From assembly GCF_030419005.1 (NCBI RefSeq), contig NZ_CP106953.1, forward strand, positions 248,001-312,000: a DNA stretch of 64,000 nucleotides, written 5' to 3'. The notes below the pieces were generated by a model, which saw only the letters and a list, made by a program, of their open reading frames with translations, ran no database searches and was not told the DNA's origin. A program made the position numbers and the translations under genes. This DNA comes from Eleftheria terrae (GTDB taxonomy: Bacteria > Pseudomonadota > Gammaproteobacteria > Burkholderiales > Burkholderiaceae_C). Positions 29,281 through 37,926 of the stretch are shown one piece after another. The stretch's first letter is position 1; the number at the start of each line of letters is the position of its first letter.

Positions 29281-29703
29281 TCATCGACGGACAGGGGGGC
29301 GCAGTGCGCGCGGACAGCTGCTGGAGCCCCCCCCGCCTCGCGGCCTGGACGGCGGGCTCGCGGGAAGCAGCCGCGCCTGCAACGCCGGTGGATGGCGGGC
29401 CTCCGCCCTGGCCACGAGCCAGGCACCACATGCCCGAAGGTCCATGCATTGAAGCTCACACCTGGCGCCCAAGTCGATGATCTTGCGAGTGGTCTCGAGG
29501 CGGGCCTCGTTCACCGGCTCAGACAACAGCAGCCGCAATGTCACGTCCATGCCGAGGGCGCTGCCCGCCGCAGAGGGACTGGTGTAGCGCTCGTTCGTGA
29601 GCTCCGCTGGAGGCGGGTTGCGGCACATCTTCCTGATGCCGTGAGGAGCATCGACACCAGTGCAGGCGTCGGACACAGCGCAGCCGAGCACGGCGACCAA
29701 CAC
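29281..29703 (-). pseudogene. possible broken lipoprotein gene
   Basis: A frame that begins like a lipoprotein (LVAVLGC lipobox) and continues plausibly through MDVTLRLLLSEPVNEARLET and IIDLGARCELQCMDLRACG, then drifts into Arg/Pro-rich sequence. A stop codon lies just upstream in the same frame, while an ATG with a basic start lies in another frame, so a single-base change may have broken the gene. No family recognised. Confidence 0.25.
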
Positions 29704-30000
29704 AGCGAGTGCTGGGTTGCCTCACTCGCATCAGCCTTTCCTGGTGGGCCCATCGGACGGTGTGGTCTCTTGTCCACGATACGGCAGACGAGGCAGTTCC
29801 TCTGCTGGTCGAGCCCGGCTGCCGCGTCATCGGTTTGAATGAGAGCGGCCCGACGCGGGAGGCCAATACCGCGGCGAAAGGATGGATCAACCGCGCTGCT
29901 TCTTGATGGGTGCCGCGACGGGCGGCACATGCCATGGCCAATAGCGAGGGAAATCTCTGTCTGCGACAGCAGCGTTGATCAAGCAATTCGGCTTGAGAAA

Positions 30001-30014
30001 TTGCGGCATGACAA
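30001..30014 (+). promoter_or_regulatory. weak Fnr/Dnr-like box upstream of nor
   Basis: TTGCG-GCAT-GACAA has the outer TTG...CAA symmetry of Fnr/NNR boxes and lies in an AT-richer leader about 200 bases before the nor operon. Only 6 of 10 consensus positions match. Confidence 0.28.
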
Positions 30015-30217
30015 ATCGAATGCAGAAGGGTGATCCCGTTCTACATCCATCCCGCATACTTCAATTCATCCCATGAGCATGGAGACAAGCCCGCTTAGAA
30101 GAAGCATGGCAAATACACCTCCACCAGCTCATATTTGGAGCATGAGTTGCTGTAGATGACCCGCACGGCCGTTCACGGGGAGCGGCTCCGCGCACTGAAC
30201 CCACGAAGGAAGTGTCC

Positions 30218-30328
30218 ATGCATGGCCCACTCAAACTGGTGAGTTACGCCGTCGTGCTGCTCATGGCATCGGCGGTCCTGTATGTCGCCTACATCTCGAT
30301 GACGCATTGGTCCGGCATCGGTGTTTGA
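30218..30328 (+). CDS. 36-residue single-pass membrane protein preceding norC
   Basis: A very small gene: ATG at 30218 after a GAAGGAAG site and TGA 12 bases before norC. The product starts MHGPLKL, runs through about 20 hydrophobic residues (VSYAVVLLMASAVLYVAYIS) and ends MTHWSGIGV. Good ribosome site, codon use and close spacing to norC support a real gene. It recalls the tiny membrane subunits or assembly factors of heme-copper oxidases and might assist NorCB assembly; that role is inference and I do not recognise a named family. Confidence 0.65.
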   Translation: MHGPLKLVSYAVVLLMASAVLYVAYISMTHWSGIGV

Positions 30329-30340
30329 GAAAGGCGCCAC

Positions 30341-31213
30341 ATGAACAAGAAGCAGACTCGCCTCTTCGCCATCGGCTCCACGCTGGTGGCAGCCGTCGTG
30401 TTCCTCGGCCTGACCCTCGACAGCCACCGGCAGTTTCCCAAGCTGACCAATGCCGAGAACATCACGCCCGCCGTCAAGAGCGGCATGGATGTCTGGCACA
30501 AGTACAACTGCGTGAACTGCCACACCCTGTTCGGTGAAGGCGCGTACTACGCCCCCGATCTGACGAAGATCACCCAATTGCGCGGAGAGGCCTACCTCAC
30601 CGCCTACATGAAGGACCCCTCGCAGTTCTACGATGAGCAACGGCATCGCCGGCTGATGCCGAAGCAGGACCTGGCCCAGCAGGAGATCAAGGATCTCATT
30701 GCCTTCCTGGATTGGGTCAGCAAGGTGGACAACCAGGGCTGGCCGCCCCGGCCCATCCTGGTGACGGGTGCGACCATTCCGGGCACCGACATGGCGGCCG
30801 CCCCTTCCGAGGCGGCGTCCGCACCGGCTGCCGGTGGCACCGCCACGCCACCCGGCGCACGCCCGTTGACGGGAGACGAGAATCCCATCGCCCTCGGCGA
30901 GCGGCTGTTCCGCTCGGCGACGCCCGCCTGTAACGCCTGTCACTCCGTGGCGCCCAACGCCAACATGGCGGGGCCGAGCCTGCATGGCCTTGGCGCCCGG
31001 GCGGCCCAGCTGGTCGGCTCCCCCGAGTACAAGGGCAAGGCGAAGGATGCTGCTGGCTACATCAGGGAATCGATCCTCGAGCCAAGCGCCCATGTCGTGG
31101 CCGGCCCGATGTACTCGGCCAGCGGCACGTCCTTCATGCCCAACACCTACAGCCAGAGCCTGAAACCGGAGCAGGTCGACCAACTCGTCGCCTATCTCTC
31201 GTCGCTCAAATAA
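30341..31213 (+). CDS. norC: nitric oxide reductase cytochrome c subunit with an extra cytochrome domain
   Basis: A 290-residue protein, about twice the usual NorC length (around 150). Residues 1-140 are ordinary NorC: membrane anchor IGSTLVAAVVFLGLTL, heme site CVNCH at 57-61 and GEGAYYAPDLTKITQLRGEA. After an Ala/Pro-rich linker a second cytochrome c domain follows, with CNACH at 197-201 and a likely axial methionine in TSFMPNTY. NorC feeds electrons to NorB; the additional heme probably lengthens the electron-entry chain in the periplasm. It is followed by norB after 12 bases. Confidence 0.93.
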   Translation: MNKKQTRLFAIGSTLVAAVVFLGLTLDSHRQFPKLTNAENITPAVKSGMDVWHKYNCVNCHTLFGEGAYYAPDLTKITQLRGEAYLTAYMKDPSQFYDEQRHRRLMPKQDLAQQEIKDLIAFLDWVSKVDNQGWPPRPILVTGATIPGTDMAAAPSEAASAPAAGGTATPPGARPLTGDENPIALGERLFRSATPACNACHSVAPNANMAGPSLHGLGARAAQLVGSPEYKGKAKDAAGYIRESILEPSAHVVAGPMYSASGTSFMPNTYSQSLKPEQVDQLVAYLSSLK

Positions 31214-31225
31214 GCGGGGTACTCC

Positions 31226-32605
31226 ATGCGCTACAAGTCTCAATCAGTCGCCTACTGGTACTTTGCGGTGGCGATGGTCCTGTTCGGCCTGCAGATCGTC
31301 TTCGGCCTGCTCTCGGCCGCCAAGTACCTGGGGCCGGACCCGCTGCTCTACATCCTGCCCTTCGACGTCACGAAGGTCATCCATACCAACCTGCTGATCG
31401 TCTGGGTGCTGACCGGCTTCATGGGCGCCACTTTCTGGATGGTGCCGGACGAATCGCGCACCGAGCTGCACAGCGTGAAGCTGGCCTACATCCAGCTCGC
31501 GATCTGGATGGTCATGGGCGTCAGCGCCGTCATCGGCTACCTGTTCCGCTATGGCACCGGCAACAAGCTGCTGGAGCAGCCGCTGCCCCACAAGATCGCG
31601 ATCGTGGTGGTGATGCTCATGTTCCTCTACAACATCGGCATGACCATCAGGAAATCCGGTCGCTTCACGACCACCGAAGGCGTGCTGCTGCTGGGCGTGG
31701 CGGGGGCCGCGGTGCTGTACCTGCCGGCGTTGCTGCACTATGAGAACTATGTGGTTTCCATCTTCTACCGCTGGTGGACCATCCACCTGTGGGTCGAAGG
31801 TGTCTGGGAGATGATCCAGGGCGGCTTCCTGGCCTACCTGCTCATTCGCCTGTCGGGAGCCGACCGGGAGGTGATGGAGAAATGGCTGTACGTCATCGTT
31901 GGCCTGGTCTTCATCGCCGGCATCCTGGGCACGGCACACCACTACTACTGGGTTGGCGTGCCGAGCTACTGGCTGCCCATCGGCGGCATCTTCAGCGCGC
32001 TGGAGCCGGTGGCGCTGGTTGGCATGGCCATGTACGCCTACTCCGCCATGCGGCGCTCGGGGATGGCGCACCCGAACACCCTGGCCCTGCACTGGACGGT
32101 AGGCAGCGCGGTGTACACGCTCTTCGGTGCCGGCCTGCTCGGGCTGGCCCACACTTGGCCGAGCGTCAACAAATGGACGCACGGGACGCTCATCACCGCA
32201 ATGCACGGCCATGCCGCCTTCTATGGCGCCTACGCGATGATCGTGATGGCCATGATTGCCTACGCCCTGCCCCAGATGGCACCCGGGCGCAAGGAAGAAG
32301 GCACGCAGATGGGCTACTGGGCGTTCTGGCTACAGCTGGCCGGCATGTTCGGCATGACCCTGTCGTTCGCCACCGCCGGCATTGGCCAGGTGTACCTGGA
32401 GCGCATCATGGGACTCGGCTATCTCGATGCCCAACTGAAGATCCAGGTGCACTTCCTCATGCTCGTGGCCACCGCCTCCTTGTTCGCACTCGGCGTTGCC
32501 CTCTACATCATCGACTTCTTCCGCCATGCGCCGCGGTTCGACGTCGTCAACGACGAGGTCGACCACGAGATCCGCACAGCACGGGTGAAACCAGTGGGTG
32601 CCTGA
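31226..32605 (+). CDS. norB: nitric oxide reductase catalytic subunit
   Basis: A 459-residue, roughly twelve-helix membrane protein of the heme-copper oxidase superfamily that reduces two NO to N2O. Heme and iron ligands are recognisable: VIHTNLLIVW, IHLWVEGVWE (histidine and glutamates of the FeB site), GTAHHYYWVG and HGHAAFYGAYAMI. The absence of the Tyr-His pair of oxidases and the short length mark the cNOR type (needs NorC), not the quinol-dependent qNor, which carries an N-terminal extension. Confidence 0.97.
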   Translation: MRYKSQSVAYWYFAVAMVLFGLQIVFGLLSAAKYLGPDPLLYILPFDVTKVIHTNLLIVWVLTGFMGATFWMVPDESRTELHSVKLAYIQLAIWMVMGVSAVIGYLFRYGTGNKLLEQPLPHKIAIVVVMLMFLYNIGMTIRKSGRFTTTEGVLLLGVAGAAVLYLPALLHYENYVVSIFYRWWTIHLWVEGVWEMIQGGFLAYLLIRLSGADREVMEKWLYVIVGLVFIAGILGTAHHYYWVGVPSYWLPIGGIFSALEPVALVGMAMYAYSAMRRSGMAHPNTLALHWTVGSAVYTLFGAGLLGLAHTWPSVNKWTHGTLITAMHGHAAFYGAYAMIVMAMIAYALPQMAPGRKEEGTQMGYWAFWLQLAGMFGMTLSFATAGIGQVYLERIMGLGYLDAQLKIQVHFLMLVATASLFALGVALYIIDFFRHAPRFDVVNDEVDHEIRTARVKPVGA

Positions 32606-32609
32606 GCAG

Positions 32610-33413
32610 ATGGACAATGAGCTGCTGCCACTGGCGACCGATGAGCCGTACTACGTGCCCTATGCCAAAGAGGTCGACATCTTCGAGCAATGCCACGCGC
32701 GCGGGCTCGCCGTCATGCTCAAGGGGCCGACCGGCTGCGGCAAGACGCGGTTCGTCGAACACATGGCCTGGCGGCTGCGCCGCCCGCTCATCACCATCTC
32801 CTGCCATGACGATCTGACGGCCAGCGACCTGATCGGCCGTTTCCTGGTCCGGCATGACGGCACGCAATGGCAGGATGGGCCCCTCACCCGCGCCGTGCGG
32901 GCGGGCGCCATCTGCTACCTGGACGAGGTCGTCGAGGCACGGCAGGACACGGTGGTGGTGCTGCATCCGCTCACCGACCACCGAAGGGTGCTGCCCATCG
33001 ACAAGACCGGCGAGCAGATCGAGGCAGCGCCCGGCTTCCAGTTGGTGGTTTCGTACAACCCCGGCTACCAGCGCATGCTGAAGGACCTCAAGCCGAGCAC
33101 GCGCCAGCGCTTCGTGGCCTTCGACTTCAGCTTCCCCCCGCCAGAGCGGGAAGCGCAGATCATCGAGCGTGAAAGCGGTGTGAGCAACGCCAACGCACAC
33201 GCCCTCGTGTCGCTGGGACACCGGCTGCGCGGCCTGCAGGACCGTGGTCTGGCGGAGGTGCCGAGCACGCGCTTGCTGATTGCGGCCGGGCGCCTCATCG
33301 CAAGCGGCATTGACGTCCGGGACGCCTGCTGCTCCGCCATCGTGTCGCCATTGTCCGACGACCCCATGCTGGCGTCGGCCATGCGGGACCTGGTGGATGC
33401 GACTTTCGTGTAG
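32610..33413 (+). CDS. norQ: NorQ, MoxR-type AAA+ ATPase for NOR activation
   Basis: A 267-residue cytoplasmic ATPase. Walker A GPTGCGKT is at about residues 39-46, Walker B ICYLDEV at about 103-109, with sensor region VVSYNPGYQRMLKDLKPSTR. NorQ works with NorD to insert the non-heme iron into NorB. The ATG at 32610 lies five bases after the norB stop; a GTG four codons earlier, overlapping norB, is an alternative. Confidence 0.94.
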   Translation: MDNELLPLATDEPYYVPYAKEVDIFEQCHARGLAVMLKGPTGCGKTRFVEHMAWRLRRPLITISCHDDLTASDLIGRFLVRHDGTQWQDGPLTRAVRAGAICYLDEVVEARQDTVVVLHPLTDHRRVLPIDKTGEQIEAAPGFQLVVSYNPGYQRMLKDLKPSTRQRFVAFDFSFPPPEREAQIIERESGVSNANAHALVSLGHRLRGLQDRGLAEVPSTRLLIAAGRLIASGIDVRDACCSAIVSPLSDDPMLASAMRDLVDATFV

Positions 33414-33416
33414 GCC

Positions 33417-35423
33417 GTGGCAGAAGCCGAGGAAGTCATCCAGGACGTCGCGCGGCATGCGACCATCTTCGCGCGCGACCTTTGGCGCAAGCACCGCAAG
33501 CAGGCACCCGGCCCCGGCTGCACTGCGCTGCGTGACGTCGCCCAGCGTCTGGACCTGCTGGTCACCGCCGCGTTCGGCAGCAGCTTCCCCTTGCGGGTGG
33601 CAGAGCCACCCGCGCCCGCGACCTTCCTGACGAAGCTGTTCCGGCGCAGCGAGGGACCACGGGTCGAACAGGCGGTCCCCTGCACCGACGGCCGCTCGAT
33701 CTGGCTGCCGGCCGTGCTGCTCGACAACGACGAGTTGACCGCGCTCGAGCAGTACCGGTTGGCCGTTCTGCAGCAAGCAATCCGGGCCGTACGCGGCAGC
33801 GCGGCCGTGTGGCAGCAACTCGCGCATCCGGCGGAACAAGCGTTCTTTGTGCTTCATGAGGCAAGCGCTGCCGACGCAGCCCTGGTGCAGCGGCTCCCCG
33901 GCCTCCTGCCGGCCCTGCAGCGCTTGCGGCACCGGTCGCTGCGCTTGCGGCCCCCGCTGCATGCCTTTCCCCTGTACCGCCGGCCGCTGGAGCAGCGGCT
34001 TCGCGACTTGCTCGATGCGCCGCTGATTTCGCTGCCCCCGGCGTCGGTGGAAAGGTCGCTCGAGCAGGCCCGTCGTGCTGCCGCCGACCTGCCGCGTGCC
34101 GGCGAGGGCCGGTGGTTGCTCCGCGACCTGTGGACCGGCGAGTTCCGGGGGGCGCCACGCCTGGCGACGGCCTCGCGGGACGAAGCCGAGCGCCCGCTGG
34201 ACGACGATGTCAACCCGCGCAGCGCCCGCCTCGGCCGCCGCCCGGAGGTGCGGGAAGCCCCCGAGGACGAAGACGACCAGAAGCCGGGCGCGTGGATGGT
34301 GCAGACCGCTCAGCCGCACGAGCAGGCGGAAGACCCGCTCGGCCTGCAACGGCCCACCGATCGAGACGAGTCGACCGCCGCGCAAGAGCTGGCCGACTCG
34401 CTATCGGAGCTGCCCGAGGCCCGACTTGTCTCCACGCCCGGCAAAGCCAAGGAGATCCTGCTGTCCGAGGACCCGCCGGACGCCCGGGCCAAGCGCACCG
34501 GTTCGCCGCCACTCCCCGGAGAAGCTGGCCTGCGCTATCCGGAGTGGGATGTCCGAACCCAGTGCTATGTCGAGAACCACGTGGCGATCCACCTGCGGGA
34601 CACCCCGGAAGGCCCCATGCACTGGGTCGAGCAGACACTCGACGAGTACCGGTCGATGCTCAACCTCGTGCGGCGCCGCTTCGAAATGCTGAAGGCGCAG
34701 CGTGCTCGCCTTCGCAAGCAGCTCGAAGGAGACGACATCGACCTGGAGGCCTACATCGACGGATACTCCGATTTCCGGGCCGGGCACCCCATGCCCCAGG
34801 CGCTGTACCAGACCTATCGGCAGGTCGGGCGTGACATGTCCATCCTCATCCTGACGGACATCAGCGGCTCGACCGATGGCTGGATTTCGGCCCGCAAACG
34901 CATCGTCGATATCGAGCGCGAGGCACTGCTCCTGGTGTCGATTGCACTGCAGAGCATGGGGGAGCCCTTTGCGCTGCAGGCGTTCTCGGGCGAAGGTCCG
35001 AAGGGCGTGGTCGTCCGGACACTGAAGGCCTTCACCGAACCCTACAGCGAGCAGGTTGCCCGGCGCATCGCGTCACTCGAGCCCGAGCACTACACCCGCG
35101 CAGGCGCCGCCATCCGGCATGCCACCGCGACCTTGATGAGCGAGCCGTCCCGGCACCGCTTGCTGCTCCTGCTGTCCGACGGCAAGCCGAACGATATCGA
35201 CGAGTACGAGGGCCGGTATGGTGTCGAGGACATGCGACAGGCCGTCACCGAAGCCAAGCTCCAGGGCGTGCACCCGTTCTGCCTCACCGTGGACCGCCAG
35301 GCGGCCAGCTACATCCCAGGCATTTTCGGCTGGCACCAATATGCCTTGCTGCCTCGCGCAGACTTGCTCCCTGCTGCACTGCTCGAATGGATGAAGCGCC
35401 TGGCGGCCGCCTCGGGCGCATAG
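33417..35423 (+). CDS. norD: NorD, von Willebrand A-domain activation protein
   Basis: A 668-residue cytoplasmic protein starting with GTG three bases after norQ. A long helical N-terminal part and an acidic, probably disordered middle (EAPEDEDDQKPG) precede a C-terminal vWA domain, whose MIDAS motif DISGST is at about residues 481-486, with LLLLSDGKPND further on. NorD pairs with the NorQ AAA+ ring to activate nitric oxide reductase. Length matches family members (600-650) with a slightly longer middle. Confidence 0.94.
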   Translation: MAEAEEVIQDVARHATIFARDLWRKHRKQAPGPGCTALRDVAQRLDLLVTAAFGSSFPLRVAEPPAPATFLTKLFRRSEGPRVEQAVPCTDGRSIWLPAVLLDNDELTALEQYRLAVLQQAIRAVRGSAAVWQQLAHPAEQAFFVLHEASAADAALVQRLPGLLPALQRLRHRSLRLRPPLHAFPLYRRPLEQRLRDLLDAPLISLPPASVERSLEQARRAAADLPRAGEGRWLLRDLWTGEFRGAPRLATASRDEAERPLDDDVNPRSARLGRRPEVREAPEDEDDQKPGAWMVQTAQPHEQAEDPLGLQRPTDRDESTAAQELADSLSELPEARLVSTPGKAKEILLSEDPPDARAKRTGSPPLPGEAGLRYPEWDVRTQCYVENHVAIHLRDTPEGPMHWVEQTLDEYRSMLNLVRRRFEMLKAQRARLRKQLEGDDIDLEAYIDGYSDFRAGHPMPQALYQTYRQVGRDMSILILTDISGSTDGWISARKRIVDIEREALLLVSIALQSMGEPFALQAFSGEGPKGVVVRTLKAFTEPYSEQVARRIASLEPEHYTRAGAAIRHATATLMSEPSRHRLLLLLSDGKPNDIDEYEGRYGVEDMRQAVTEAKLQGVHPFCLTVDRQAASYIPGIFGWHQYALLPRADLLPAALLEWMKRLAAASGA

Positions 35424-35543
35424 AGGCCGGCCGCGGCATCGGCGCCCTGGCGGCGAAGCGGCTCCCGCGGTGCCGTGTTCCCGGCGTATGCACCGCGCGC
35501 GGTGCCGCGGGGCCGGCTCAGCCCGGCGCCCGCTGCCGGCCGC

Positions 35544-36191
35544 TCATGGCTCGACGATCGACGCCCTGGCGGGGTCGAAGATCAGCGGGTAGTCGTGCTC
35601 GTCAAGCAGATCGAGGAACTCGTCCAGGCCGTCCTCCGTCTTGACCAGACGGTATTCGGGTTCGGACAGCAGATGGACCGTCAGTGTTTCGATGGGATGC
35701 CCCTGCTGCTCCAGGTCTTCGAACAGTTCGCGGTCGGTGCGGATGATCGGCGGCAACAACAGGAAGGCGCTGAACTCGCAGAAGGACAAGGGCGGCCGCG
35801 GCATAGCGATGGTATGGCCCATTGCGAACCACGTTGCATCGATGAACGGCAGCTTGGCCAGCCAGCGCAGATTGGCCAGGTACTCCGGGTTCAAGTCCCG
35901 CACATACCAGACGAGTTCCACCGCGGGCGAAGCATCATCGGCCCCTTCATCAGGCAGTGTCATGAGCTGATCGCTCATACCGGAGGTCACCAGCACATAT
36001 CCCGGATCGTCGTCCGCGTCGTCGTCGCATTCCTCGATGAAATTGCGCTCGAACACGAAGATGTCGATCGGTTGCGACCGGTCCGGGTCGGCATCGACCA
36101 GGTGTGGATCACCCAGCGCCGCCGTCATCGCTGCACGGCGCGCTGGCGCCAAAGGCGTGGCGCTTGCCTCGGTACGCTCCAAATCCCGCAT
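35544..36191 (-). CDS. suppressor-of-fused (SUFU) domain protein
   Basis: A 215-residue acidic soluble protein. VLVTSGMSDQLMTLPD, ELVWYVRDLNPEYLANLRWL, AMGHTIAMPRP and FLLLPPIIRTDRELF follow the bacterial SUFU domain pattern. In bacteria this domain is often found as an immunity protein in polymorphic-toxin loci. No toxin gene is adjacent here, so it may be an orphan. GGAGGGAAGA precedes the ATG at 36191. It converges on norD. Confidence 0.82.
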   Translation of the reverse strand: MRDLERTEASATPLAPARRAAMTAALGDPHLVDADPDRSQPIDIFVFERNFIEECDDDADDDPGYVLVTSGMSDQLMTLPDEGADDASPAVELVWYVRDLNPEYLANLRWLAKLPFIDATWFAMGHTIAMPRPPLSFCEFSAFLLLPPIIRTDRELFEDLEQQGHPIETLTVHLLSEPEYRLVKTEDGLDEFLDLLDEHDYPLIFDPARASIVEP

Positions 36192-36349
36192 TCTTCCCTC
36201 CCTCTGCAAACAGGGCAGCCCACTTCGAGAGCCGGAGACCTGCAGAGCTTGCATCGTCCCGGCGCAAGGCATCCGATTCTAGGCGCGGGGCCGGCGTCGG
36301 CGCCCGCCACGCTGGCTCCTTCGATCCAGGAAGCCGGCGGCGCCGCGCC

Positions 36350-37450
36350 TCAACTCGCGCCGCGGTGTTTCCGTTCAAGGAAGAAGCGGATCATCTCCGC
36401 GGTCGCATTCGGGCCCCGGCCGTCCGTGTAGGAGCCTTTGGCGCTGCCGCCCGACCAGGCATGCGGCGAGCCGTGCACGACCCAGCGTTCGGCGATCACG
36501 CTGCCATCTGCGGCGCGGTGCAGATGACGCGTGCAGCGGCGAGCGTGATGGCCCTGCACCTGCTGGCACTCGACCGCCGCTGTGGGCCCGGCCACGGCGG
36601 CAACGATCTGCTCGGCGTTGCCGGGATGCACGGTGGCGTCCGCATCACCGTGAAAGACGATGGTCGGCATGCCGGTGGCCGCCCCGCCATCGCCGCCCCG
36701 GCCACTTTTCATCGCAGCCAGGGCTGATGGCAAGTCCGTCGCGCTGCCAGGGGCGAGGCCGGAATGCACGCCCACGGCGGCATAGAGGTCAGGATAGGTA
36801 TTGCCGAGGATGGCCGCCATGGCGCCACCGGCCGACAGGCCGGCGACATACACGCGCTGGGCATCGATGGGATGCCGGGCGATGATGTCGCGCGTCAGCT
36901 CTGCGAGCAAGGCAGGCTCGCCGCGATGGCGTTGCTGGTGGCTGTGCTTGAACCAGTTCCAGCATCGCTGCGGGTTCGCCCGCGCGCACTGCGCGGGATA
37001 CAGCACAAAAAATCCCTCGGCCAGCGCGGCCTCGTTCATGCCGGTGCCGGCGGCAAAATCATCCGGGTCCTGGGTGCAGCCATGCAGCATCACCACCAGC
37101 GGCAACGGGCGCGCGCCAGCCTGCGGCGGAATGAACAGCTTGTACTCGCGGCTGCCGCCAGCGCTTGTATGGCTGCCGGCCACGAACTCGCCACCCGGCC
37201 GCGCCGGCGTGCGGACCGGTGCTGGCGCCGCCGGCGCCTCCCTGTCCGGGCGCTCCCGGGCTTCGACATCGATCACCAGGCAGCCCGCGTCCGCGGAGGC
37301 AGGTGGCCGGCCTCCGCCAGATGCCGCACCCGTTCCAGGGAGGGCGTGCCCAAGGGCGGCTCGAATGGCCGAGCTGGCGGCAGCCAGGTCGCCGGATCGG
37401 GTGAGGCGGGTCGCCTCGTTCATCAAGCGCTGGAAATCAGGATTCATCAT
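36350..37450 (-). CDS. PHB-depolymerase-family (LpqC-type) esterase
   Basis: A 366-residue alpha/beta-hydrolase. The oxyanion motif HGCTQD is at about residue 123, the nucleophile elbow GLSAGGAM around Ser206, acid FHGDADATVHPGN near 272 and a catalytic histidine in VHGSPHAWSGG. The N-terminal 100 residues are Pro/Ala-rich, without a clear signal peptide (FQRLMNEATRLTRSG). The family includes intra- and extracellular poly(hydroxybutyrate) depolymerases and feruloyl-type esterases; substrate uncertain. It follows a ribbon-helix-helix regulator gene by 21 bases, forming an operon. Confidence 0.85.
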   Translation of the reverse strand: MMNPDFQRLMNEATRLTRSGDLAAASSAIRAALGHALPGTGAASGGGRPPASADAGCLVIDVEARERPDREAPAAPAPVRTPARPGGEFVAGSHTSAGGSREYKLFIPPQAGARPLPLVVMLHGCTQDPDDFAAGTGMNEAALAEGFFVLYPAQCARANPQRCWNWFKHSHQQRHRGEPALLAELTRDIIARHPIDAQRVYVAGLSAGGAMAAILGNTYPDLYAAVGVHSGLAPGSATDLPSALAAMKSGRGGDGGAATGMPTIVFHGDADATVHPGNAEQIVAAVAGPTAAVECQQVQGHHARRCTRHLHRAADGSVIAERWVVHGSPHAWSGGSAKGSYTDGRGPNATAEMIRFFLERKHRGAS

Positions 37451-37471
37451 GTGCTCTCCATGAGGCAGTCA

Positions 37472-37894
37472 TCAACAGATGCGCTTGGCGAGAGCGGCTT
37501 TGACGGCGGGACTCGCATGCAGCGAGCCCAGCACGGTCAGCGACTCGATGGTGTCGAGCGCCAGTTCGGGAGTGACATCGGCGGCAATGGACGCAAGGCC
37601 CAGCACACGGATCTGCAACCGTTCCCCGGCGGCCTGCACCGCGCGGAGATCGTCCGCGGCGTAGTGCTGGATGCCGAGCACCAGGGTGCGGCGCAAGACC
37701 ACCTGGCGCACCACGTCGCCGTGCGCGGCCAGTTGGTTGCGGATGGCCGTGCGGATCAGGTCGGTCCGGTTCGCATAAAAGCCCTCCTGCACCAGCAGGT
37801 CGATCTGCCCCAGGTCTACACACCCGACGTTGATCGTGATCTTCTCGTCGGGCGGCCTGGGGACGGGCGCTTGGTGGGCGGTGCGAGGAGGCAT
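37472..37894 (-). CDS. CopG-type ribbon-helix-helix regulator
   Basis: A 140-residue DNA-binding protein. KITINVGCVDLGQIDLLVQE (beta strand and helix 1) with FYANRTDLIRTAIRNQLAAH (helix 2) is a ribbon-helix-helix fold; the rest (ALDTIESLTVLGSLHASPAV) is an added C-terminal domain. Start at 37894 with an AGGAT site upstream; an ATG three codons earlier is possible. Short inverted and direct repeats lie just upstream (37900-37926), suggesting autoregulation, and the esterase is co-transcribed. Confidence 0.78.
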   Translation of the reverse strand: MPPRTAHQAPVPRPPDEKITINVGCVDLGQIDLLVQEGFYANRTDLIRTAIRNQLAAHGDVVRQVVLRRTLVLGIQHYAADDLRAVQAAGERLQIRVLGLASIAADVTPELALDTIESLTVLGSLHASPAVKAALAKRIC

Positions 37895-37899
37895 GGCGC

Positions 37900-37926
37900 C
37901 CATCCTAGCACCATCCACTTGGATGG
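37900..37926. promoter_or_regulatory. candidate ribbon-helix-helix operator
   Basis: CCATCC-tagca-CCATCC-actt-GGATGG: two direct copies and one inverted copy of a 6-bp half-site immediately upstream of the CopG-type gene. Clustered short half-sites are typical targets of ribbon-helix-helix proteins. Confidence 0.5.

Larger units (their letters stand above)
29126..30217. other. intergenic stretch before the nor operon
   Basis: About 1.1 kb. The left half holds a possible broken lipoprotein frame on the minus strand (listed separately). The right half, from about 29.9 kb, is clearly less GC-rich and probably carries the nor promoter; one weak Dnr-like box is listed. No other gene seen. Confidence 0.45.
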
